Source: Streptomyces sp. MNU76 | Lineage (GTDB): Bacteria > Actinomycetota > Actinomycetes > Streptomycetales > Streptomycetaceae | Assembly (NCBI RefSeq): GCF_020982545.1 | Contig: NZ_JAJKLK010000024.1 | Span: 372,001-436,000, forward strand | DNA: 64,000 nt | Direction of reading: 5' to 3' | Shown: one piece after another, positions 1 to 9,655 of the stretch | How positions within the stretch are numbered: the stretch's first letter is position 1 | Layout of the letters: every line of letters starts with the position of its first letter | Program-made: the position numbers and the translations under genes | The notes under the pieces: generated by a model | Seen by the model: only the letters and a program-made list of their open reading frames with translations | Databases searched by the model: none | What the model was told of the DNA's origin: nothing

Positions 1-195
1 AACAACGAGACCCCCGCGTCCCGCACGGAGCTGCCGCCGCTGCTGCGCGGCTATCTGCGGCTCGGCGCCTGGGTCTGCGGCGAGCCCGCGCACGACCCGG
101 ACTTCGGCGTCGCCGACCTCTACGTGCTGCTGTCGATGCGCCGGGTCAACGCCCGCTACCTGCGCCACTTCCTCTCCCTCGTCCCGGCGGCGTGA
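1..195 (+). CDS. OlsB-like N-acyltransferase, C-terminal part
   Basis: Only the last 64 residues are inside the window; the 5' part lies upstream. The stretch PPLLRGYLRLGAWVCGEPA followed by DPDFGVADLYVLL resembles the C-terminal core of GNAT-fold ornithine-acyl-ACP N-acyltransferases (OlsB/hemolysin-like family), which make lyso-ornithine lipid. The next gene starts 4 nt after this stop and is a PlsC-type O-acyltransferase, the expected partner (OlsA) that adds the second acyl chain. The pairing supports a phosphorus-free ornithine-lipid operon. Family assignment from the tail alone is an inference. Confidence 0.6.
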   Translation, partial: NNETPASRTELPPLLRGYLRLGAWVCGEPAHDPDFGVADLYVLLSMRRVNARYLRHFLSLVPAA

Positions 196-199
196 CCCG

Positions 200-1063
200 G
201 TGAGCGTCTGGCTGCCGAGCGCGCCCTGCACCCCGGGGGCCTGCGTGGAGACGAGGGCGTCCCGCGCCGCCGTGCCCCGGGCCGCCGTCCGGTTCGCGGC
301 GGTCGTGGCCCTGGTCCTCGTCGGGGTCCTGGTGAGCCTGGTCGGCCTGCGGCCCCCGGCCGGGGCCGTACGGCGATGGTCCCGGTGGGTCGTGCGGGCG
401 TCGGGGGTGCGGGTACGGATCTCCGGCGCCGCCCCGCCCACCAGCGGGCTTCTCCTCGTCGCCAACCACGTCTCCTGGCTGGACATACCCCTGCTCGGCG
501 CGGTGCGTCCGGCGCGGATGCTCGCCAAGGCGGACATCCGGGCGTGGCCGGTCGTGGGCGCTCTCGTCGCGCGCGGCGGAGTGCTGTTCATCGAGCGGGA
601 CCGCATCCGCGCGCTGCCGGACACGGTCAGCCGCATCGCCGACGCCCTGCGCGGTGGTGCGGCCGTCGTCGCCTTCCCCGAGGGCAGCACCTGGTGCGGC
701 CGCGGGCAGGGACGCTTCCGGCGGGCCGTGTTCCAGGCCGCGCTCGACGCCGACGTGCCCGTGCAGCCGGTCCGCGTCCGCTACCGGCTCGCCCGGGGCG
801 GACCGAGCACCACGCCCGCCTACGTCGGGGACGACGCGCTGCTCACCTCCGTGTGGCGGGTGGTGACGGCACGCGACGTCGTCGCCGAGGTGGACGTACG
901 GCCCGTCGTCCGCCCGGCCGACCACCTCGACCGGCGGGCGCTGGCGAGGGCCGCGCAGACGGCGGTGATCGACGTGGCGGCCATGGTCGCGCACGTGCCC
1001 GAAGTGAGCGGCGGGTGCCTGCCCGCTCAGCCGAGTCCCGCGATCCGGGCCAGCCTGGTGTAG
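200..1063 (+). CDS. lysophospholipid/lyso-ornithine-lipid acyltransferase (PlsC family)
   Basis: A 287-residue protein with a GTG start just after the preceding stop. A hydrophobic segment at about 31-50 anchors it to the membrane. The acyltransferase HX4D motif is NHVSWLD (His about 90, Asp about 95), GVLFIERDR follows near 127-135, and the FPEGSTW motif lies near 159-165. These are the acyl-acceptor and catalytic blocks of the PlsC/AGPAT family, which transfers an acyl group from acyl-ACP or acyl-CoA to a lysolipid hydroxyl at the inner membrane face. Position behind an OlsB-like gene suggests lyso-ornithine lipid as substrate (OlsA role); a phosphatidic-acid role is the alternative. Its 3' end overlaps the convergent monooxygenase gene by 37 nt. 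Confidence 0.85.
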   Translation: MSVWLPSAPCTPGACVETRASRAAVPRAAVRFAAVVALVLVGVLVSLVGLRPPAGAVRRWSRWVVRASGVRVRISGAAPPTSGLLLVANHVSWLDIPLLGAVRPARMLAKADIRAWPVVGALVARGGVLFIERDRIRALPDTVSRIADALRGGAAVVAFPEGSTWCGRGQGRFRRAVFQAALDADVPVQPVRVRYRLARGGPSTTPAYVGDDALLTSVWRVVTARDVVAEVDVRPVVRPADHLDRRALARAAQTAVIDVAAMVAHVPEVSGGCLPAQPSPAIRASLV

Positions 1064-2042
1064 GAGTCCAGCAGCGCCTCGCGGTCGTACGTGCTGGTCG
1101 TCACCAGGACCTCCTGGGCGCCCGTCTCCTTGATCAACGACTCCAGTTCGTGCGTCACCTGCTCCTCGGTGCCGTACACCTGACCGGTCAGCCCGGCCTC
1201 GTAGAAGCCCCGCTCCCTGGCCGTCATCGTCCGCCGCTCGACCTCCTCCGCCGGGGCGAGCGGCGGGAACGTGCCATGGGTACGGGAGTGGGCCATGGCC
1301 CAGGCCTCGGGGAGCAGGATCCGGTGCGCCTCCTCCGGGGTGGCGGCGACGGCGATCGTGCCGGAGACGACGACGTACGGCTCCTCGGCCCACGCGGACG
1401 GACGGAAGCCCGCGCGGTAGCGGTCGATGCCGCGTCGCACCCGCTCGCGGTCGCGGAGATCGCCGATCACCATCGGCAGGCCCGCCCGCGCGGCGATGTC
1501 GGCGCCCTCGCCCATCGCGAGCACGAACGGGGGGACGGTCAGGCCCTCCGACGGGCGGGCGTGCACGCCGGTCGGGGAGGTGCCCCGGAACCAGGAGAGC
1601 AGCTCCTCCAGCTGGCCCGCGAAGTCGGCCGCTTCGGCGGCGTCCTTGTCCCGGCCGAGGGCCCGGCGTACGCCTTCCGTGAAGCCGACGGAGCGGCCGA
1701 GGCCCATGTCGATCCGGCCCGGGAACAGGGACGCGAGGACTCCGAACTGCTCCGCGACGATCAGGGGGCGGTGGTTGGGGAGCATGACGCCTCCGGTGCC
1801 CACGCGGATGGTACGGGTGGCGGCGGCCACGGCCGCGGCCAGGACGGTGGGGGCGGAGCCGGCCACTCCGGGGACGCCGTGGTGTTCCGACACCCAGAAG
1901 CGGTGGAATCCGAGCCGTTCCGCGTCCTTTGCCAGCCGGACGGTGTCCCGCAGGGCCTCGGGGTGGGGTGGTTCTCGCGGGTGCGGGAGCGGTCGAGGAC
2001 GGAGAAGCGGGTGGAGGCGGTGGAGGGGAGGGCCGGGGTCAT
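1027..2042 (-). CDS. LLM-class flavin-dependent monooxygenase (one-base frameshift)
   Basis: Bacterial-luciferase-like family protein using reduced FMN or F420. The reading frame from codon GTG at 1893 gives SEHHGVPGVAGSAPTVL, then GGVMLPNHRPLIVAEQFG and GRIDMGLGRS, all typical of the family, but it begins inside the barrel. The missing N-terminus is upstream in another frame: ATG at 2042 gives TRFSVLDRSRTRENHP, and after the shift HPEALRDTVRLAKDAERLG leads directly into the main frame. Restoring one C in the C-rich run at 1960-1968 gives one open frame of about 338 residues, the usual family length. It is either a sequencing error or a recent frameshift. Substrate unknown. Confidence 0.8.
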
Positions 2043-2101
2043 ATGGGGTTCAACGTTCTGGGGGGGGGGATTCCCGGCGGGTGCGGGTGCGTCGTGGTTG
2101 G

Positions 2102-2174
2102 TCGCGCAGTTCCCCGCGCCCCTTGAAAGCATGGGGTGAGCCCGGGTTACCCAGGGGCGCGGGGAACTGCGCGA
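2102..2174. terminator. long inverted repeat, probable terminator
   Basis: Two perfectly complementary 22-nt arms (2102-2123 and 2153-2174) flank a 29-nt loop. Both arms are copies of the dispersed element with core GGCGCGGGGAACTGCG that recurs in this window. It lies between the end of the GH43 gene and the start of the monooxygenase gene, both on the minus strand, so it most likely ends GH43 transcription. Confidence 0.6.
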
Positions 2175-2286
2175 GAAGCCCCACCGGGCCTGCGGACGGC
2201 GACGCGCCCCCGCACCCCCACACAAGACCGAGCCGCGCCCGGAAAAACCGGACGCGGCTCGCTCCAGGTGTCGCCAGGACAACGGG

Positions 2287-5200
2287 TCACTTGCGACCGA
2301 TCGTGATCCCCTTCGTCTTCGCGGCCGACTTGTTCTCGTAGACGACCGCCCCCGTGGACTTCTTCCAGATCTTGATCTTGAAGGTGTCCGGGCCGTCCGT
2401 GGCCGTGATGCGGAAGGCGTACCCGGTCTTCCCGTTGACCGTGCCGGAGCCCTGGTAGACCGCCTTCGAGCCGGTAACGACCAGCCAGTCCGAGCCCGTG
2501 GAGCGGAACTTCAGCTTGGCCTTGGCGAAGTCGAGCGCGGCCTTCCCGGACGGCTTGGTGGCGTTCTTGCCGTACTTGGCGTTGAAGGAGAAGCCGGCCG
2601 TGCCGGTCAGCTTCGGGCTCGCCGGGAAGGCCCCGGCCGACGAGGTGAAGCTGCCCTTTCCGGTCGCGGAACCCGCGGCCCGGTCGTAGACGATCAGCTC
2701 GGAAAGCGTGCTGCTCGCCGAGGCGCCGTCGTCGTCGGTGACGGTGATCACCGGGCGGAAGATGCCGGCCTTGCGGTAGGTGTGCGCCGCCTTGCAGACA
2801 CCGAGGGAGATCTTGCCGGCGGTGGGCTTGGTGCCGTCCTTCCAGTCGACCTTGCAGGTGTGGGTGTCGCGGGTGCCCGGGTCGGTGAACTTCGCCGTGA
2901 CCGAGGTGGCCTTGCCCGCCGCCACCGGGGACTTGGGGCCGGTCGCGGAGGTGATCTTCGGGGCCGCGTTGGTGACGGTCACCTTCGCCGTGTCGCTGCT
3001 GCGGCCGCCGGTCAGGGTGACCTTGTACGTGCCGTTGTCGGCGCAGGTGACCGTGGTCTTCGCGGACTTGGCGTCGGCGAAGACGCAGGGCACGTCGTTG
3101 CCGATCGTCCACTGGGCGGTGCCCGCGCCGGAGACCGTGCCGTTCAGCTGGATCTTGGCGCCCTCCTTGCCGGAGGCGTCCGCGCCGGCCCGGGCGATGG
3201 TGACCGGGTCGATGCTCTCCAGGGTCGGGACGACCTTCTTCAGCAGGCCGTCGGCGTCGAACTCCAGCTTGTCGATGGTGGTTTCGCGGTGGGTGCCGTC
3301 ACCGCCGGGGATGGCGAAGCGGTGGTAGACGATGTACCAGTCGTCCGTGTTCGGGACGTGGACCACCGAGTGGTGGCCGGGGCCCTTGATGCCGAGCGAG
3401 AGATCCTTCTCCAGGATCACGCCCTGCTTGGTCCAGGGACCGGTGGGTGAGGAGCCGGTGGCGTAGGCGACCCGGTAGTTCTCGTCGCGGGTGTCGTTCT
3501 CCGACCACATGAAGTGGTAGGTGCCCTTGCGCTTGATGACGAAGGTGCCCTCGTTGTAGCCGCTGGGGGTGATGTCCGAGATCTTGGTGGAGTCGAACGA
3601 CACCATGTCCTCGTTCAGCGGGACCACATAGGCGCGGCCGTTGCCCCAGTAGAGGTACGACTTTCCGTCGTCGTCCGTGAAGACGGCCGGGTCGATCATC
3701 TGGCCGGGGAGGGTACCGGCCTTCAGCAGCGGCTTGCCGAGCGCGTCCTTGAACGGGCCGGTGGGCGAGTCGGAGACCGCGACACCGATGTTCGCGTCGG
3801 CGCAGAAGTAGAAGTAGTACTTGCCGTTCTTCTCCTCCATGGCCGGCGCCCAGGCCCTGCTGTCCGCCCAGGAGACGTCCGGACCGAGGTCCAGGATGAC
3901 GCCGTGGTCGGTCCAGTTGACCAGGTCCTTGGAGGAGTATGCCTTGAACTGCGTACCGCTCCAGCCCTCGAAGCCGTCGGTGGTCGGGTAGATGTAGAAG
4001 GTGTCGCCGAAGCGGACGATGTTCGGGTCGGCGTTGAGACCCGCCAGGACCGGGCTCTTCATGACCGCCGCCGACACGGTCCAGGTGCGCTTCTTCCCGT
4101 CCGAGCCCGTGACCTCGTACGTCACCGGCTTGCTGAAGTCGCGCAGGGTGCCGGAGGCGGGGCTGACGCTCGCGCCGTGGGCCAGGGTGAACTCCGGTGC
4201 CAGGGCGGTGACATCACTGCCCGGGGTGAGCGGCAGGACGACCTTGCTGTCCTTGTCGGTGATGATCGCGTCGGTCTTGAGCGCCGGGTGGGTCACCGCG
4301 GCGATGCCGGTGGTGTTGCCGCCCAGCTCCAGGACCTCGGCGGGCGTCAGGGCCCGGTTGTAGATCCGGAAGTCGTCGACCTCACCGCCGAAGTACGGGT
4401 CGGGGGAGTACAGGGACTTGCCGATGTAGCCGGAGTGGTCCTTCGCGGAGTCGTACAGGTCGGACGGCTTGATGGTGACTCCGCCGACCCGGGCGACCTC
4501 GGCGCCGTCCACGTACAGGACGGCCGTCTCGGTCGCGCCGTTCAGGGTGATGGTGAGGTGCTTCCACTCGCCCGGGGTGAGACGGGAGCCGCCGATCATC
4601 TGCTTCTCACCGGACCAGGTGGCCTTGGTGATCGCGGAGAACAGCTTGCCGCCGCCGTTGGACGGCGTGGCGAACAGGTACTTGTCGCTGTCGGGGCCGA
4701 GCCCGAACAGCCACTGGAAGTTGTCGCCGCCCTTCCACTTCACGTATGTGGAGACGGTGACGCTGCTCGTGTCCTTCAGAACGCCGTTCGGGATCTTGAC
4801 GTACGGCGAGCCGGAGCCGCTGTTGCCGCCGGACATCTTGAACGAGCCGCCGTCCACGCCGGTCCCGAAGTCGGGCGTGCGGACGTAGGTGCCGTGGTAA
4901 CCGTGGCCGCTGGAGTCACGGGCGATGCTGCCGCCGGTCTCGTCGAAGTCGTAGCGCAGCAGCAGGTCGGCGGGGACGTCGGGGCCCTCGGCGGAGACCG
5001 TGACCTCCGCGGTGACCTCGATCGCCGAGTCGCCCGCGATGTCGCCCTTCACCGTGAAGGTGCCGGCCTGCGCGTACTGCGACGCGTCCACGGCCCCCCA
5101 GGTGACGGCGACGGGCCGCTTCACACCGTCGCCGGTCTCGGCGATGACGGTGGCAGGCAGGACAGGAGCGTCACCGACACGCGTCTCGACCTTGACGTCC

Positions 5201-7485
5201 TCGACGTCGGTGATGATCTGGTCCGGCTGGTAGGTCTGCAGCAGCCGGTCGTACTCGGCCTGGGTCACCGGCAGCACGGTGCCGTGCCGGGGCTTGGACG
5301 GCAGGTCGTAGCCGGTGGACGGGGTCCAGACGCCGGAGGCCAGGTCCGTCGTCTCGAAGGGGATGTAGCCGCGCCCGCCGAACTCGTCCAGGAACGCGTA
5401 CCACTTCTCCTCGGTGTTCGACTTGAACACCAGCGGGCCCTCGGCGGCGCTCATCTCGCCCTTGCCGATGCCCTCGGCGACGGCGGTCCAGGAGAGGTTG
5501 CGCAGCGAGTCGCTCTTCTCCTCGAAGATGAACTTGCTGTTGGGCGTGGAGGAACTGTTGTTGCGCTCGTCCTTGGAGAGGCGGAAGTACTCGCCGTCGT
5601 GCCGGATGACCGTGGAGTCGATGACCGAGTAGCCGCGGTCGATCCAGACCTTGGGCTCGCTGAACGTGTAGAAGTCACGGGTCGTCGCGTACATCATGCG
5701 GTTGTACGTGTCGCCGGAGTGGGCCTCGTTGTCGTACAGCTTGGACGCCCAGAACACGACGTACTCGCCGCGCTCCTCGTCGTAATAGGCCTCCGGGGCC
5801 CAGGTGTTGCCGGCCGAGTCGGGGGAGACCTTCACCAGGCGCTGGTTCGTCCAGTTCACCAGGTCGGTCGACTCCCAGACCATGATGGACTTGCTGCCGG
5901 TGCGCTGCGAGGCGTCCCAGTCGCCGTTGCCGTAGATCTTGAGGTCGGTGGCGATCTGGTAGAACTTGTCGCCCTCGGGAGAGCGGATGATGAACGGGTC
6001 GCGCAGGCCCTTCTCGCCCAGCGTGGACGTCAGGACCGGCTTGCCGTCGTTCAACTCCCGCCACTTCAGCGGGTCGTTGCCCTTGCTGAGGGCCGCGTAG
6101 AGCTGCTCGCCGTCCGAGGTGCCCTCGCCGGTGAAGTAGCTGAACATATAGCCCTTGAGGGCTTGCTTCTTCGGCAGCTCCGGCACCTTCGCGGTGAAGG
6201 AGCGGGTCTTCTTCGCGTCGCCCTTGGTGACGGTCGCGGTCAGCTCGACGGTGGTGGCGCCGTCGCCGTCGGCGGGACGCTTCACCACGCCCTCGGCGGA
6301 GACGACGTCCGGGTTCGCGGAGGACCAGGCGACCTTGGTGGCGAAGTCACCGGACGTGGGGAGCGTCAGGTTCCCCCGCACGTCGTCGAGGTTGTGCACG
6401 GTCAACGCCTCGGTGGCCTGGTCGACGGCGGTCGTGTCGTCGAAGGCGGGCAGGACCGTGACCTCGAAGGTCTTGGTGGCGCTCGCGGGACCCTTCTTCA
6501 GCGTCGCCGTCAGGGTGGCGTGGCCGTCCGGCTGACCGGCCGCGGGGCGGGTCACCGCGCCGGAGTTCGAGACCACGTCCGTGTTGTCGCTCGCCCAGGT
6601 GATGGTCGAGCCGCCGGCCGTGCCGGTCTTCGGCAGGTCCAGGTCGGCGGTCACCGCGCTGGTGTCGCCCAGGGTGAGGGCCGCCTTGTCGGCGGCGACG
6701 CCCTCCGCGGCGATGGGGAGCGAGAGCTGCTCGACCTCGGAGCCGGCGAGGGCCCGGTCGTAGACCCGGAAGTCACGGATCTTGCCCTTGAAGAGCTTGT
6801 CGCCGGTGTAGACCGACTTGCCGATGTGGTTGGCGGTCGTCGTGCCCGAGCCGATGGAACCCGGGGTGGTGGTGACCGAGGTGTTGCGGCCGACCTCCAC
6901 GCCGTCCTCGTAGAGCACGCCCGTGGTGCCGGTCTGGGTGTAGGTGAGCTGCTTCCACACCGAACGGGTCAGGTTGTGCGAGTCGGAGGGCCGGGTGCTC
7001 TGCTCGGTCGACCAGTTGCCGGACGCTATGGCGGTGCGCAGGGAGTTGCCTGTGGCGAAGAGGTAGCCGTCGCCCGTGCCGTTGCTGGTGTTGCCGAAGC
7101 CGTAGATGAAGTACGGCCCGGCCTGCGACTCGTCCATCAGCACGTCCATGGAGACGCTGATCGAGTTCATGCCCTTCATGATGTCGTTCGGCACCTTGAC
7201 GTAGGTGTCCGAACCGTTGAAGGCGAGACCCTGACCGTTGCCCGTCCAGCCGGCGGTGCCGTTCACCGTGCCGTCACGGCCGTTGCCGGAGGCGTCGGTG
7301 ACCGTGGTGCCGGAGGTGGCGTCGAGCTTGTACCAGAGGGCCAGACCGTCGGCGAGGTCGGCGTCGTCCGCGGTGGCCGGAGCGGCGGGCCCGGCCAGGC
7401 CCAGAAGCAGTGACGCGGCGGTCAGTCCGGCGAGCGGACCCGCCCAGCGTCTCGCGCCGCCGCGCAGACGTGCGATGTACGTCAT
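2287..7485 (-). CDS. secreted multidomain glycoside hydrolase with two GH43 domains
   Basis: A 1732-residue exported enzyme. The start at 7485 (MTYIARLRGG) is chosen because it places a signal peptide (to about 39, ending PATA) at the N-terminus. Domain order: LamG-like lectin fold about 47-255; two bacterial Ig-like domains about 256-440; GH43 domain 1 about 443-745, with LRDPF (base Asp), VIDSTVI and an AAEGP acid Glu; Ig-like about 750-830; second LamG about 840-1050; Ig-like about 1055-1130; GH43 domain 2 about 1143-1420, with ADPNIV, MIDPAVF and NEGTFV supplying the three acidic residues; PKD-like about 1500-1600; a C-terminal beta-rich domain. GH43 enzymes are arabinofuranosidases, arabinanases or xylosidases. 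Two different catalytic modules on one chain suggest attack on a branched arabinan or arabinoxylan. Monocistronic by position. Confidence 0.9.
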   Translation of the reverse strand: MTYIARLRGGARRWAGPLAGLTAASLLLGLAGPAAPATADDADLADGLALWYKLDATSGTTVTDASGNGRDGTVNGTAGWTGNGQGLAFNGSDTYVKVPNDIMKGMNSISVSMDVLMDESQAGPYFIYGFGNTSNGTGDGYLFATGNSLRTAIASGNWSTEQSTRPSDSHNLTRSVWKQLTYTQTGTTGVLYEDGVEVGRNTSVTTTPGSIGSGTTTANHIGKSVYTGDKLFKGKIRDFRVYDRALAGSEVEQLSLPIAAEGVAADKAALTLGDTSAVTADLDLPKTGTAGGSTITWASDNTDVVSNSGAVTRPAAGQPDGHATLTATLKKGPASATKTFEVTVLPAFDDTTAVDQATEALTVHNLDDVRGNLTLPTSGDFATKVAWSSANPDVVSAEGVVKRPADGDGATTVELTATVTKGDAKKTRSFTAKVPELPKKQALKGYMFSYFTGEGTSDGEQLYAALSKGNDPLKWRELNDGKPVLTSTLGEKGLRDPFIIRSPEGDKFYQIATDLKIYGNGDWDASQRTGSKSIMVWESTDLVNWTNQRLVKVSPDSAGNTWAPEAYYDEERGEYVVFWASKLYDNEAHSGDTYNRMMYATTRDFYTFSEPKVWIDRGYSVIDSTVIRHDGEYFRLSKDERNNSSSTPNSKFIFEEKSDSLRNLSWTAVAEGIGKGEMSAAEGPLVFKSNTEEKWYAFLDEFGGRGYIPFETTDLASGVWTPSTGYDLPSKPRHGTVLPVTQAEYDRLLQTYQPDQIITDVEDVKVETRVGDAPVLPATVIAETGDGVKRPVAVTWGAVDASQYAQAGTFTVKGDIAGDSAIEVTAEVTVSAEGPDVPADLLLRYDFDETGGSIARDSSGHGYHGTYVRTPDFGTGVDGGSFKMSGGNSGSGSPYVKIPNGVLKDTSSVTVSTYVKWKGGDNFQWLFGLGPDSDKYLFATPSNGGGKLFSAITKATWSGEKQMIGGSRLTPGEWKHLTITLNGATETAVLYVDGAEVARVGGVTIKPSDLYDSAKDHSGYIGKSLYSPDPYFGGEVDDFRIYNRALTPAEVLELGGNTTGIAAVTHPALKTDAIITDKDSKVVLPLTPGSDVTALAPEFTLAHGASVSPASGTLRDFSKPVTYEVTGSDGKKRTWTVSAAVMKSPVLAGLNADPNIVRFGDTFYIYPTTDGFEGWSGTQFKAYSSKDLVNWTDHGVILDLGPDVSWADSRAWAPAMEEKNGKYYFYFCADANIGVAVSDSPTGPFKDALGKPLLKAGTLPGQMIDPAVFTDDDGKSYLYWGNGRAYVVPLNEDMVSFDSTKISDITPSGYNEGTFVIKRKGTYHFMWSENDTRDENYRVAYATGSSPTGPWTKQGVILEKDLSLGIKGPGHHSVVHVPNTDDWYIVYHRFAIPGGDGTHRETTIDKLEFDADGLLKKVVPTLESIDPVTIARAGADASGKEGAKIQLNGTVSGAGTAQWTIGNDVPCVFADAKSAKTTVTCADNGTYKVTLTGGRSSDTAKVTVTNAAPKITSATGPKSPVAAGKATSVTAKFTDPGTRDTHTCKVDWKDGTKPTAGKISLGVCKAAHTYRKAGIFRPVITVTDDDGASASSTLSELIVYDRAAGSATGKGSFTSSAGAFPASPKLTGTAGFSFNAKYGKNATKPSGKAALDFAKAKLKFRSTGSDWLVVTGSKAVYQGSGTVNGKTGYAFRITATDGPDTFKIKIWKKSTGAVVYENKSAAKTKGITIGRK

Positions 7486-7689
7486 GTGGAGTATCCCTGC
7501 TGAGAGCACGGCTGATGAAGGGGTGGCGAAGACAACGGGAACGCAAGTGGGAGGGGTCGGGAAAGGGCGGGAACCCTCGCCCCGGGTGTCCCGCTGTTTC
7601 GGCCGTGTGACGTCGTGTTGCGAGAGTGTCAATCGGCGCGTGGTGGGGCGTCAAGAGGTATCGAACAATGTCCGACAGGTCGAACAAAG

Positions 7690-7719
7690 AGCCCCCGTCC
7701 TCGGGGGAGAACGGGGGCG
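7690..7719 (-). terminator. hairpin after GNAT gene
   Basis: GCCCCCGT (7691-7698) pairs with ACGGGGGC (7711-7718) across a 12-nt loop; read on the minus strand it is followed by a T-rich CTTTGTT tail. It lies just past the acetyltransferase stop and before the GH43 promoter region. Confidence 0.6.
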
Positions 7720-7732
7720 CTGGGAGCGGTGC

Positions 7733-8690
7733 TTACCGGACGGGGCGTATCAATTCCCACGTGTCGACCGCGAAGTCCCGCTGCATACCGTGCCGTTCGT
7801 ACAGGGCGAGGGCTCCGGTGCTGTTGTCGGTGTCGACGCCGAGGCTGACGCGGTCGCGGCCCAGGGCCGCGTAGTGGCCGAAGGTGTGGCGGAGCAGCAG
7901 GCTGCCGAGGCCGCGGCCGCGGGCCTCGCGCAGGACGCCGATGCTGGAGATCCAGGCCGCGGCGGAACGGTCGTTGCGGGACCGCAGGGCCGCCACGCCC
8001 CCGACGCCGTCGACGTGGGCGATCCAGACCAGCGACCAGTCGACGTTCTCGGCGTCGATGTCGTCCAGCCACTGCTCGTACGTGCGCGGCTGGAAGTCGA
8101 AGTGGTCGGCGAAGGCCGTCTGCAGCAGCCGGTGCGCCTTCCTGCGGTCGTCCTCGGTGGCACAGGTGCGCAGGGTGACGCCGGGAGGCGGCGTCGGCAG
8201 GGGCTCGGCGGGGAGAGGGGCCGGGCCATGACGTTGTAGCGGCGGACCGTGCGCCAGCCGCGTCCGCGCAGCGCGTCCAGGTCCATCGTGGGCGTGATGT
8301 TGAGGTGCATGTGCACGACGGCCCGGTCCGCTCCGTTGGCCGCCGCGCGCTCGGCCGCCCGGGCCTCCATCAGGTCGAACAGGTGCAGCGCGCCGAGGGG
8401 TTGGTCCGGCAGCGTGTAGTGGTCCATGTCGATGCGCTCACCGCCGGACTCGTCCCACTGCAGGCCGTACGCGAGCAGGCGGTCCCCTTCGAACAGCAGC
8501 CAGGAGTCCCGCTCCAGGTCCGCCTCCGGATGCTTCAGATCCGCCTGCACCTCGACGAGTTCGGTCTCGGCACGGCCGATCTCCAGCAGGTCGATCTCGT
8601 TGAGCAGCGCGCACACGGCCTCGGCGTCGTCGAGCGTCGCCGGGCGTACGGTCAGGCCGGATGGGAGGGGGTGGGGCGGGTCGTGGTCAT
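7733..8690 (-). CDS. GNAT acetyltransferase, double domain (two one-base frameshifts)
   Basis: N-acetyltransferase with two GNAT repeats. The N-terminal half runs GLTVRPATLDDAEAV, then CALLNEIDLLEIGRAETEL to about RRYNVMARPLSP. The C-terminal half is in another frame, from TLRTCATEDDRRKAHRLL to ISSIGVLREARGRGLGSLLL, where RGRGLG is the acetyl-CoA pyrophosphate loop, and ends WELIRPVR. Adding one C at 8210-8213 joins the halves. Adding one more in the C-rich run near 8663-8678 connects the first half to ATG 8690 (MTTTRPTP), since no good start exists in the uncorrected frame. The repaired product is about 319 residues. Substrate unknown. Two homopolymer lesions in one gene favour sequencing error. 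Confidence 0.75.
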
Positions 8691-8826
8691 GGGGGCCACT
8701 GTCCGGGGGCGGGGCACGGTCGCAACGGGATTTTCGAGGGCACCCGGGGCTTTGGCCGGGCGGGGTGGGGGCGCTTGCCGCTGACAGGGTGCCGCTGGGC
8801 CCGTGGCAGCCGGGGCCGGCCCTTCA

Positions 8827-8848
8827 AGGGGCGCGGGGAACTGCGCGA
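8827..8848. repeat. dispersed intergenic element, single copy
   Basis: A 22-nt copy of the element with core GGCGCGGGGAACTGCG, here single and not inverted, in the 238-nt gap between the ApbE gene end and the GNAT gene start. Other copies: 2102-2174, 23810-23831, 25987-26105 and 31680-31701. Confidence 0.7.
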
Positions 8849-8928
8849 TCAGCCATGTACTGGCCGCAGTCGCCGAACTACCCGCACCCCCGAGCTATCA
8901 AGGCGCGCTCACACCCGCACCCTCACCC

Positions 8929-9651
8929 TCACGCCGCCACCGGCAACCCCGGCGTCCGGAACACCCTGTGGCGGGCATCGACCGCGAACACCTCGCACCC
9001 CTCCCTCGACGCGGCCCACTCGATCCCCTCCGCGCCCATCGCGAACGCCGCCGTCGCCGTCGCGTCGGCCTTGGTGAGAGTCGGCGCCACCACCGTGAGG
9101 CTGAGCAGGCCCGTCGCCGGGCGCCCGGTGCGGCCGTCGAGGATGTGGTCGCCGCGCTCGTACCTGGCGGACGTGGCGACCGCGCCGTCCGCGACCGACA
9201 GGACCACACAGAGGCGGTCCGCCCGCTCCGGGTGGCGCACCCCCACCCGCCACGGCCCGCCGGTCGCCGCCACGTCGCCTCCCGCGTTCAGGCACAGGCG
9301 CTTCGCGCCCAGCCCGGTCAGCATCTCCGCCGCCCGCTGCACGGCCCAGCCCTTCACCATGGCGCAGGGGTCGAGCCCGCGCCCCGGCAGCCGTACGTCG
9401 AACGCGCCGCCCGTCGCCACCCGGTACTCCTCGCACAGGGCGAGGACCTCGGTCAGGTCCGGGCTCAGCTCGTGCGGTGCCAGCTCGCCCCGGTCCAGCC
9501 GCGACACCTCGCTGTCGGCGCGGAAGGGGCTGAAGCGCGCGTCGACCTCGCGCAGCCAGGCGAACGCCGGCTCAGCCGCCTCGGCGGTGGCCTCCTCGTC
9601 CTCGATCAGCAGCGAGATCGGGAACCCCATGATGTGTTCGACGCGGCGCAC
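8929..9651 (-). CDS. apbE: FAD:protein FMN transferase (ApbE family)
   Basis: A 240-residue protein matching ApbE, which attaches FMN covalently to a Thr of FMN-binding proteins. Visible family motifs are GGAFDVRLPG, CAMVKGWAVQRAAEML, CLNAGGDVAATG (the substrate-binding NAGGD block), SGRYER-like SARYERGDHILDGRTG, and the metal-site region TLTKADATATAAFAMG. It lacks an obvious export signal. The GTG start lies 4 nt after the stop of the FMN-binding protein gene, so the two are translationally close; the obvious substrate is that neighbour. Third gene of a minus-strand operon with the ferric reductase. Confidence 0.9.
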   Translation of the reverse strand: MRRVEHIMGFPISLLIEDEEATAEAAEPAFAWLREVDARFSPFRADSEVSRLDRGELAPHELSPDLTEVLALCEEYRVATGGAFDVRLPGRGLDPCAMVKGWAVQRAAEMLTGLGAKRLCLNAGGDVAATGGPWRVGVRHPERADRLCVVLSVADGAVATSARYERGDHILDGRTGRPATGLLSLTVVAPTLTKADATATAAFAMGAEGIEWAASREGCEVFAVDARHRVFRTPGLPVAA

Positions 9652-9655
9652 CGGC

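Noticed and set aside
3514..7413. 1299-codon open frame on the plus strand
   Set aside because: Antisense shadow of the GH43 gene; Val/Gly/Arg-rich with no family motifs, produced by high GC at third positions.
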